Of a stretch of DNA of 64,000 bases, positions 44,485 through 54,204 are shown piece by piece. The notes beneath the pieces were generated by a model. The model was not told where the DNA came from and made no database searches. It worked only from the letters and a program-made list of their open reading frames with translations. The stretch is from Persicaria tinctoria (taxonomy: Eukaryota; Streptophyta; Magnoliopsida; Caryophyllales; Polygonaceae). Numbering within the stretch: the first letter of the stretch is position 1; each line of letters opens with the position of its first letter. Location of the stretch: assembly GCA_037127255.1 (NCBI GenBank), contig JBANSL010000013.1, forward strand, positions 28,243,688-28,307,687. Direction: 5' to 3'. Position numbers and translations under genes: made by a program.

Positions 44485-45059
44485 TCTTGTCATGCTTCTA
44501 ATCCCTTCAATGGAGAATTAGGTAGGTTACGGGAGGCTGAGAGAGAGAGGGGTAAGCTTTTACTACGAGTACATTTTTCCCCTTTACTTCCTTTTCTTTT
44601 TTATTTAACGGAAAAGCTAAAAGTTTGGTAAAGGGAGGCGCACGAGGCAAAAACATTTAAAAGCATATGGGTACCACACAAAATATGTTAAACACTTGTA
44701 CACCTCGCGAAATATGTTTTACCTTAGGGGTACTTCGTGAAATTTCCGTTAAAAAATTAGCTATGGTACTTCGAATACCATGGATAAAGATGGCCTAACG
44801 GAAAAATCAATATTTTCCTCCACGTGTAACATATTAACTCATTCAGCTTCACATGTTTTAAATCGAGTCGCAAAGCATCCTTCCTCATTCGAATACCTCT
44901 GTTGTCTCGGATTCGTCGATCTCCCGCCCTCTCCGCCACGGTCCCTTCCTTCGTTGGCGGGATTCCAGTTTGGTTTAACCTCCTTCCTCTTAGCCTCCAT
45001 CCTCCGTGTCAATCCATGGTGTGGTTGTGACAATTGATTTTTTTTCCTGGTGACAATTG
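44485..45059. other. Unassigned stretch with a possible MITE half
   Basis: Near 44755-44798 the sequence TAGCTATGGTACTTCGAATACC and 'atggataaagatggcc' followed by TAA resembles one end of the MITE at 60612-60811. The opposite end was not found. A TTTAACGGAAA/TTTCCGTTAAA inverted pair lies at about 44605 and 44747. The GC-richer part at 44870-45000 has frames on both strands without recognisable content. Confidence 0.4.
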
Positions 45060-45500
45060 GTGGTGGATTTTTCTTGTGGAGCAATGTCACCATATTATTT
45101 TCTCGAACGTATTGTCACCAACTACAAAACAATGTCATCACCCTATTGTCATCAACCTCTTGTAAGTAATATATTGTCACCAACGACATAACAGTGTCAC
45201 CAACCTATTGTCACCAACTACAATACATTGTCATCACTCTATTTTCACTAATTATAGAACACCGTCACCTTATTCTTTCACCACCCTATTGTCATCAACC
45301 TCTTGTAAGTAATATATTGTCACCAACGACATAACAGTGTCACCAACCACAATACATTGTCACCACTCTACTTTCAATAACTACAGAACACTGTCACCAT
45401 ACTCTTTTCTCAAACGTATTGTCACTAACAACAAAACATTGTCATCACCCTGTTATCACTAACCTCTTGTCAGTAATTTATTGTCACCAACGACAAAATA
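45060..45500. repeat. Minisatellite built on TTGTCACCAAC
   Basis: The word TTGTCACCAAC and variants (ATGTCATCACC, ACTGTCACCA) recur about every 12-24 bp. A higher-order unit with 'tgtcatcaacctcttgtaagtaatatattg' recurs near 45147 and 45291 and, diverged, near 45453, periods of about 144 and 162 bp. No coding sense. Confidence 0.8.
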
Positions 45501-46254
45501 TTAGACCCTAGAGAGGTTAAAGCTAAGCAAAGAGTAATATATATTTTCACCAACTATAAAATAATGTTTAATCAATAATGACAATATATATATTGATGTA
45601 ATCTAGTAGTTGAATGCAAATGCACCAAATTATTAGAGCTTTGAGCAAATGCCTCATGTGCGAGAATCTCTTGCCATTGAAATGAAGGTAAAAGGCATCT
45701 ACAAACTTCTGGCTTTTCGTCCTAATTAGAGATCAGAGACATCGAAGATCCAGGGGCCTAAGAAGCGGATGAGGTCGAACAATTAGAAAGGGGCGAAAAC
45801 AATCGATCAAGAAGGAAGAAAATCAATTCCTCATAATTTCATCTCATAACAATGTACAAATTTCTATGGAACAATGGCTATTTATAATTTATAATGCTAG
45901 AAAAAAAAATTCGATTCGACTAAACAATTTCTTTTGACTGCCAATATGATGGATTTGGTCAATTTATTAAGAAAAATTCAACTGCAAGAAGAATCACATC
46001 ACCCTCCATTGCTCATTTCCACATAAATTGGGAATTTGGGATGAACTTCAACCAATTAGCCGACAAGGCATCACCGTAACCAATAAATTAATCAATTACA
46101 AGAAGAACAAGGAAAATATTTTGAAAAAAAAAAACAATTCGGCTCAAAGAACTTCTTTTGACTTTTGATATGAACATATTAGGCCAAATCATCCAACAAA
46201 CATCAAAGAGAATTCAAATCAGTAAGCAAATAATTCACCAAAATCTGCAATAGC
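45501..46254. other. Unassigned AT-rich stretch
   Basis: I looked here on the minus strand for the following exons of the VAMP71-like fragment and found none. Confidence 0.5.
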
Positions 46255-46520
46255 TTAAAAGAGAAGAGAATCATTACGTCCTACACTGTCCTCGGCCATA
46301 TAGAGAATAGTGAGTCCATCAGTGCGCTTGAAATGGAAGATATAGCGATCCTGTGAGGAGATGTGCGTGTCGCTGGCACCAGGGATCTTCTCAAGGATCT
46401 CTCTGGCTATGGCGCTGGCGTTCGTCGAGGTTGTCGTGAACTCTGCCAACACCCTGAACCCCTCGCAACCAACACGTAAAGGGTCACCATGGCAATTGCA
46501 TGCTCTAAAGCTTCCAATAT
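46255..46520 (-). pseudogene. First exon of a VAMP71-type R-SNARE (longin domain), broken fragment
   Basis: VAMP71 proteins are longin-domain SNAREs of vacuolar and endosomal membranes. From an ATG near 46492 the codons give MVTLYVLVARG, then a one-base loss shifts the frame. The next register continues VLAEFTTTSTNASAIAREIL, with SSQDRYIFHFKRTDGL and MAEDSVG, close to the first part of VAMP71 longin domains. After GGAC comes GTAATG, a possible splice donor, and the frame ends in stop. The later longin part, SNARE motif and membrane anchor are absent downstream. It is a 5' gene fragment with its leader, probably carried here by a transposon or left by a duplication. Confidence 0.75.
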
Positions 46521-47517
46521 CTCTCCCTTGCTCCGTTGGTAGAAAGTGACGCCGACGGTGGAGCTCCGGTGAAACCTAACGAGGCGGGAGGAGAGGGGGT
46601 GAATAGAAGGATAAAAAGTTGATGGAGATTGGGCGTGATTGGTGGTTTGAGGCCATGGGAGGAAGGACCAATGGAGAGGCGACTCTCTAGATAGGTGAGT
46701 GAGAAGTAGGTTAAATTAAAAGAGAATTAATTTGTCAAACCGGACTTTTTTTGGGTCTTTATTGGGGGAGTGTCCACCAAACCCATCAAATTACGTTTTT
46801 GTCCATCCCTAATTTTCTGGACAAAATTGCCCTCATGAGAGATCTAAATCTCCTTGCTCCCTTCGGCCGTCATGCTCGTCGTTCTCCATCCCCTCCAAAT
46901 CACCGCACCTCCATCGCTCTCCATTGCTGCACCTTCATCGAACAAATCGCGCCCGTTCTTGGTCGGAGGCTTCGTGGTGGGAAGGGGTGAGGGAGAACAG
47001 AAACAATGGCCAAAAAGGAAGAATCTATCCCCGAACATTTCAATTATGAAGGATTCAATAGAAGGATTAGGTGACGGTGGCACCAGTTTCCTTCGATTGT
47101 TGCGATTTCCTTCGATGGTTGCGATTTGCGGTGATGGTGGCACCGATTTCCTTTGCTGATTGCTTCCGATTTTTCGGTGCTGGTGGCACTGATTTCTGGT
47201 GCTGGTGGCCTCAAAATCAGTTGTAACTAGAGGAACACATAAGAGAGGCCGGAGAGAGACTCCGACAAGAGGATAGGAGAGGAGGCCGGTGGCTCCGACG
47301 TCCGCGTCGTCGTCCGTCCGCCATGGTGCTGTGCTCCTATCATTGTTACTGTGCAGAAATCCTCTTCAGATGATAATTTTGTTTTTATTTAAAAGAAACA
47401 CTTCAGATGAAAATGCGAAAACAGATTGAATTCTTTTGGACTTTTAATGCTTAAATGTGGATTGGTGGTTAAATACATTGATTCATCTTGTGAAATTGAT
47501 TTAGACTTCTAATGCTT
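46521..47517. other. Unassigned, partly GC-rich stretch
   Basis: 46521-46700 probably includes the leader and promoter of the VAMP71-like fragment. 46850-47330 is GC-rich with Pro/Ser/Arg-rich frames on both strands, none recognisable. 'gatttcctt' and 'ggtggcaccgatttc' words recur between 47060 and 47210. Confidence 0.4.
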
Positions 47518-48354
47518 TGTTGAGAGATTTGGATATTGATGTCCCTGTTTTACACCATATTTTTATGTTTAATTCTGCTCCTTATTCTATTATTTTGGGA
47601 TGACATTATTAGGAATTTGTGTAGTTATGCTTAATATTGCCAGATATGGAGTCTGCACAAGTTTGATATGATTTTCAAGATTTTAGAGCTGATTTGGAGA
47701 ACTTTGGACGCACTTTGGAGCTTAAAAGAAAGTCATGAAGATATTGGAGAACCTAAGTAAGAGCACAGGATGGTAAATCTAGAGAAAACGCCACTTTTCC
47801 CCATTCATCATTCTGAATCAAGTTCTGATATCTTCATAAGAGTTGTAGCCCCAGAAAAGATCTTTCCAACACATATTCATATGCATTAATAGGACAAACG
47901 AGGACTCGGGAAAGTGCGTTTCAAAACGGAGCAGAATGCTAAAAGTTGACAGAAGAGTACTCGAGCTCGACATGTACTCGACGTCGACTACCTTACTCGA
48001 CGTCGACTACTTCTGAAACCTTACTCGAGTCCGACAAGGAGAGAAGTCTCGAGATGCCTTGAAGATAGCCGAGATCGAGCACAAAGTACTCGACGCCAAC
48101 TAGATTTTCTGTTGGGCCGAGATCGAGTGGGCCAATCCGAGGACGAGTGGACTACTTGGGCACGAAGCAAACACAAGTATATCCAGATTTTATCAAGATC
48201 TATCTGTTGAACAAAAATGCACGAATAATTGTAAAACATATTTTATTTAATTTTTTAGAATTTGAGTTCGACCCCTTTTGGTTATCCTCTTGATTCGAAG
48301 TTGCATTGACACCGAGACTTGAGTGGTTTTGGTGATTTGGGCTGCACTCGATTT

Positions 48355-49560
48355 TTAGCGGGTTGCCTACGTATCTCTTGAAAGAGAATCAAGCCTTACG
48401 TAGTTCAGAGTGTTTTGGACTTTTGGAATTTGTGTTTGGTTTTGTTTGGATTTGGTTTTGTTTAGATGAATTTGGATTTGACTTTTGTTTTGTTTTCTTG
48501 TATGCATCAGAGAATGAAGTTCAAACCCACCTTCTAGGAAGGGTAGCTCGAACAACACTCCACCCGAGTAACCTGAGTTCACCTTCTCGGAAGGGTAACC
48601 CGAGTAACTCGCCTATCATTTGCATAGAAAACGGTTAGACTTTGAGGTGGATTTGAATTTGAGATTTGATTTGTTTTGACTTGAGTTTTGACTTAGATGT
48701 CAATTTAAGGATTGTGGAATTTGATTTTTGTTTTTTTTTTGGTGTGACTGAACTCGACGAGTGGAAGCTTTGTATCGAGTTAGAGTAGACACTTTGGCTT
48801 TGAGGAAAATTTGATATTTGAGACGGCCAGAGTCGACAAAGAAATTTGAGGAGATTTGATGAAATGTTCGGTTGTGACTGGACTCGGCGAGAATTTGATT
48901 TACACTGAGTTTCCTACGTATCCACTTGTCTGGTGGAATCAAGTCATCGTAGTTCGGGACAAAAATAAATTTTGTATTTAAGTTTGATCATGAGATCATT
49001 TGAGGGTGGTGATTGAACTCTGTGAGCTTTGGCTTGGCACCGACTGTCCTGCTTATCTCTTAAAAGAGAATCAAATCATTCGTAGTTCTAAACGAACCAA
49101 TTTGTTTTGAATTTGGTGATTGAACCTGACGAGCTTTAGCTTTGTGTCGGGAATCAAATCTTATATAGTTCTTTTGAGAACAAATTTAATTTGAGAGGGG
49201 ATGGGCGACTGGATCCAATGTATATTTGAATTTTGACATCGGATTTCCTACGTAACTCATAAAAGAGTATAAAGTCTTGACGTAGTTCGTTTCAGAACTA
49301 ATTTGATTTTTTGATTTGACGATTGAACCAGACGAGCTTTAGCTTTATGTCTGGTGGCCTACGTATCCGACAACTCGGAATCAAATCGGGCGTAGTTCAT
49401 TTGAGAACAAATGATTTGATTTGGCTGGATTTTGACCTCGCATTCATTTAAAAATGACTCTAGAAGTTGATGATTGTACCCGATATATTTTTAGGATTTA
49501 ATATCGGGTTACCTACGTAGCCGATATGACGCGTCAAGTCTTTACGTAGTTCTTTTTTGG
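48355..49560. repeat. Degenerate tandem units with CCTACGTATC...GAATCAAGTC...ACGTAGTTC
   Basis: A unit of about 110-170 bp recurs at least six times (cores near 48366, 48908, 49046, 49247, 49361 and 49510). Each core has CCTACGTA, then about 20 bases ending GAATCAA or similar, then CGTAGTTC. TACGTA and ACGTAG form an inverted pair. A 'gacgagctttagctttg' phrase often precedes the core. No protein is encoded. Confidence 0.8.
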
Positions 49561-50089
49561 AACCGTTTGAATTTGAGGACATTTAATTGAGAGTTTTGAC
49601 TCCGCTTTCTTTTTTTTCTCGTTTAGAATTCAATCTTGGGACCGACCCAGTAGAATAAACTGGCGATGAAATTTTATGAGTTTAACTTTATGATTTTTAT
49701 CAAACTCAATTTCATGTGCCAATTATGTATTTCTTATCTTTTGTGGGCTAATTTTGTAATTTCTCGTACATTTAAAAAAAATGTAAGCCGTATGTATATA
49801 TGCATACAATATAAAGGGCTTGCCTTTTGCTTTCTTTTTGCCTGAGGGTGTGGTTATATACACCACAAATCCAAAGGCTGAAAATTTAAGGACGTGCAAG
49901 CCTTGTGACTAATTAACATTTTAAAAAAATTAATTAACCCCTTTTATTTGGGGTGTATATAGCCAGCACGTTGCCTGATGCTCATCATCATCATTATTTT
50001 TTTAATGCCAATTTCAGGCCTTAAAATCAACAAACCCGTTTCATTTTAACAGGGCTTAGACTCCGGCCTGTTTTCTTTTTAAAGGAATA

Positions 50090-51182
50090 GGGTAAACTGC
50101 AGAAAACCACCCTTTAAATATGGTATATTGCTCAAAACCACCCCTTAAATTCAATATTGCAGAAAATCACCCTTTATAAAGTCTCCACTTGCAAATAGCC
50201 ACCCAACCCTCTTGTTCTGTTAAGTTAGTGTTAATATACATATGATTACAATTATACCCTTTATCTTTTATTATATTTTAATCTATGGCATAGTTAAAAA
50301 AATAAAATATTCCCACTTCCACCCTCCCCAAAATAGTGAAACCCTATCCCATCGCCACCCAAATTGCTGCATGTACACATCTCTGCCTCCAAATCTCCAT
50401 TGATTTAGCCCAACTCTAAACATTGTTAATATATCCTTGATTCAAATTGATTTCTTAATTACAAGAGACATAAGAGGGGGGTAGATCTATCATGAATGTG
50501 GATCGACATCATCTTCTTAGAAGCGAGGACATTGATCATCTCATGCTTGTCATTGGGATTTAGTTTGCAAGAAAATTTGATGCATCTCTCCAGATCCAGG
50601 TTACTACATTTAAATTCACATTCGATTTTTCACTCTCATTATTCGGTGCCTTGTCTTGACGATAAGAATTAAAAATTCGAGTCCTGCAAGCGCCATTGAA
50701 ATTAAGGGCTTTCTCCAAAAGATGAGCAGGACCGAAATCAAGTCGAGAACTAGTGTTTGATTGACTCTATAAGTTGAGTTTTTTGGGGTTTGGGTCTTCA
50801 ATGGTAGGTTCTAGGGTTTCGGGTGTGTCATACTTCTCTCATACAACCCCTAACAATGGTTGAAATCGAAGGAATTGAACGGATGTACGTGTTTTGATTT
50901 CGTTTTTTCAATGATTTGAGTGGATTTTGGTCTTTAATTTAGATGAATTTGAAAGGGGGTTTTGGTCGTGATTTCAATGGCATATAAGTGAAAATTGGAT
51001 ATTTAAACAAGGGTATTTTTGTCATTTTCATTTAGATTTTCACAGAAACTTAACGGAATTGAAGAGTAGGTGGCTATTTGCTAACCGAGACTTTATAAAG
51101 GGTGGTTTCCTGCAATATTGAATTTAAGGGGTGGTTTTCAGCAATATGCCTCATTTAAAGGGTGGTTTTCTGCAGTTTACCC
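50090..51182. mobile_element. MULE-type MITE with 10-bp target duplication
   Basis: Termini are GGGTAAACTGCAG and its complement, with TIRs of about 150 bp (CCACCCTTTAAAT, ATTCAATATTGCAG and TTTATAAAG blocks on both sides). The duplication TAAAGGAATA is at 50080-50089 and 51183-51192. A 9-10 bp duplication and long TIRs point to Mutator-like elements. The 800-bp interior has no transposase and no convincing gene fragment. Confidence 0.88.
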
Positions 51183-52240
51183 TAAAGGAATAAGCCAACC
51201 CACTTCATATTTGTTTGTAAGCCAGACTTGCTTCAACGTTTTTGACAGAAGGTAGACTCGTTCTTTCTTCTTTCCACCGAGCTCCATTTCATTCCACATC
51301 TCTCCCTTTGCAGCGCAACCCCGACGACCGGCAAAATCACACCGCAACCGCAAAGAGCTCGGTCGGGCTGATACGCTAATTTTTGAGGCACATCGAAGGG
51401 CTGGAGTTCAGACACCCTAGGGCGGAGCTGGTGACGTTGGGGACCAGGGGAATCACCCGAAAAGGGCTTTCAAAAGGGCGAAAATTGAGAGCCTCTACAG
51501 ATAGGTTCCTTTCCTTCTTTTCCCCTAATTTGTCTTTAATTCGGATTGATTTTTTATGCTCCGGGGTTCGAGGTTCGACTAAGGTTGAACTTGTTGATTT
51601 GCAATTTGGGGAGTCTCTTTTTGTTTGCGATTTTCCCTCGAATTTCATGCTCAGTCTGATTTTTAAACAGTCCTCGGTCTGAATTTCGGCCTCTCCCACA
51701 AATCCCCTCTTGATTTAGCGTTTAATCTTTACGCTCAACTGATTTTGTTTTCAAATTGCGATTTTAGGGTTTTAACTTGTGCAATTTGGGGCTTTTCGAT
51801 TTAGGACAAGCGGCAAGGCGAGCCGAACGAGCTTTCGGGCTTAGGACTTTTGAAAGAAACTGGTGAAGGGTTCCAACTTTCAGTCTCAGTGTGGCAAGGT
51901 CTCGCTTGAACCCTCGAAGGTGCTGCGAAGATGATCCCGACGCCACAGATTAGATATGTTCATTTTGATTTTTTTTATCTATGTATGAAAACCCCCAATC
52001 CCAAATTCGTTATTTGATTTAGCGTTCAGATAATTTAAGCTAAGAATTTCGAATCTCTTTCTTCACCAATTCTCAATTGGATGCTCGGCTGATTTGTAAT
52101 TTGGATTAGGGAAAACCAACGACCAAAAGAAGCGGGGAACTAGGGCTCGGACGACTTAAATCAGCAGGGACCAAACAATTTTTGGAAGACAGGAGGCTGT
52201 CGTCAGGTTGGTGATATTTCTGCCTCAATCCAGTCCTTTA

Positions 52241-53154
52241 GCGCGTGTTTGGTAAATTGGGGTTTTTTTAGGGGTTGAGTATTTTCTAGGAGTTGGAGTT
52301 TATTTTGTGTATTATAGAGGTGTGGGCGTTGGAGGTTTTATTTTAAAAATAACCTTGTAAAAAAACTGATAGGTGTTTGGTTGGTATAAGGTTTATAAAT
52401 GGTTATTGTTATGAAAAGTCAAAAAAGCCCTTAATTTATATACCCTTCTCCTTCCTCTTTGATATCCGCCGACCGCTAGTCCTCCATGTTTGCCTTGCCT
52501 TTGACATCATCAGGTACATCTTCTTCCCTTTCTCATTCACTAACCTATTGATTAGACTCACTAACCTATGTCTGATTTCACTAACTCCAAATTAAAACAA
52601 TGAATTGCAATAATTAAACAAAATAAAAGTGGAGGCTCGCTACAGGCAAGCTACTCGTCTCCGGTGAACTCCGGTCGTCGCTGGTGGGTGCGGCTTCGAG
52701 TTCGGAGTCTCAATGCGAGAGGGAGAGGGGAGGAGCCGAGAGGGAGCGAGAATGGCGAGGGAGCAGGAATTGTATTTCAGATCAGGAGGAGCCAGCCGAG
52801 AGGGACGTCGCACGGACAGATCTGGCGAGGGAGAGGCCGGATTTCAGATCTGGCGAGGGAGAGGCCGGATTTCAGATCTGGCGAGGGAGAAGTCGGATTT
52901 CAGACCTGGAGCAGCAACGACAATGGAGGGCGATGTGGAGCGTGGGATCGTCAAGGGCAAAAAAGGAAAAAATTCAGAAACCTGATTGAAGAAACTACCG
53001 AAGCTTGCTCCCCCCATCTTCTGAAATTGGAGAAAAAAACCTGCAACTCAAACTCCGGAAGCTCCACCAGAAGACATTGCCAAACACGCTTCAATAAGTT
53101 GCCAAATAAAAAAAAGCTAACATAACCTCCCAAAACCCACTTTCAAACACGGCC
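52241..53154. mobile_element. PIF/Harbinger-type MITE with TTA duplication
   Basis: The ends GCGCGTGTTTGGTAAA and TTTCAAACACGGCC are imperfect inverted copies, flanked by TTA (52238-52240 and 53155-53157). The interior is GC-rich from 52640 to 52970, with overlapping open frames in several registers that I take for non-coding. Confidence 0.7.
52818..52901. repeat. Three 28-bp tandem repeats
   Basis: AGATCTGGCGAGGGAGAGGC plus eight bases occurs at 52818, 52846 and 52874, nearly identical. It lies inside the PIF-type MITE. Confidence 0.92.
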
Positions 53155-53498
53155 TTAGTTGGCCTCGAGAGACTTGTTTGGTTGAGCCTGTGAGTTCCGA
53201 TTCTAATTTGGATTTGGATTCGGCGTAAACCAATTTAGAACAGTGGTGTATTGTTGTCCATGATTCACCTTCTCTTTTTTTTAGAGAACGGCGGATAGAG
53301 AGAAACTTAATTCTTAATTTGTCTGAACTGATTTAACTTGGAGACAATATGTTCTCTTTCTCTGCTTTTGGTTTCACTATTCCATATCTGGCTGCAGTGA
53401 ATTTGTTTCTCTTGGCCTTGTTTGAAGCTACCTGTGATTTGTGTGCGAACTTATCTTTTGCTTGCTTGGTTTTTGCCAATACTTTCTTTTGCTGGGGA

Positions 53499-53575
53499 GA
53501 TTTAGTTTATCCAGAAAATTTACTCTGGACAGATTTAGTTTATCCAGAAAACTTGCTCTGGACAGATTTAGTTTG
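53499..53575. repeat. 33-bp tandem repeat
   Basis: GATTTAGTTTATCCAGAAAA and 13 further bases occur at 53499 and 53532, with a partial third copy at 53565. Confidence 0.88.
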
Positions 53576-53910
53576 AACAAAAAATTTGCGTGACTAAATT
53601 TTGTGAATTTTATTTGTTTTTTTTCTCCTTGCAACTTGTATACATCCTTGAAATGAGGCTTTGTGCCTCTGCAGGGACTTTTGACAGAACTTCACCCTCA
53701 TTTAGGGTAAACCCTTAGAAAAGTTTAGACTTGATTTGGGTATTTAGTCTTGTGTGAAACTGAATTCTTTTTCTTTGCTTTCAATTTCATCACTCCCATG
53801 TCTTGACTGCAGTGAAGTTGTTTCCTTTGGGATTTGCTTGAATGTCTTGCAATTTGTCTGCTTGAATTAGTCGCTTAGTTTAGAAAAAATCCAGCAGCGT
53901 TTCGCCCTCT

Positions 53911-54204
53911 TTTAGGGCTATTTGATGATTCCGAAACCCAGGCCACAAGCGAAATCTCGCAAGGTTTGCAAGGGCGGGGTTTCGAGAATCGATTTTGACA
54001 GCACTTCGACTTGTTTTAGGGCAATTTGATGACTCCGAAACCCAAGCCACAAGCGAAAGCTCGCAAGGTTTGCAAGGGCGGGGTTTCGAGAATCGATTGC
54101 GGCGGTCCTCCAACTTGATTTGATTTGAGGGCGATCTGATGACTCCGAAGCCCAGGCCACAAGCGAAAGCTCGCAAGGTTTGCCAGGGCGGGGCTTCGAG
54201 AATC
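53911..54204. repeat. Three tandem units of about 105 bp
   Basis: Units start at 53911, 54015 and 54124. Each carries GATGA(T/C)TCCGAAACCCA, 'gccacaagcgaaa' and 'ctcgcaaggtttgcaagggc' blocks. They lie in the probable giant LTR. Confidence 0.9.

Noticed and set aside
52664..53125. Three overlapping Arg/Glu/Gly-rich frames
   Set aside because: They are produced by a GC-rich 28-bp tandem repeat inside a MITE.
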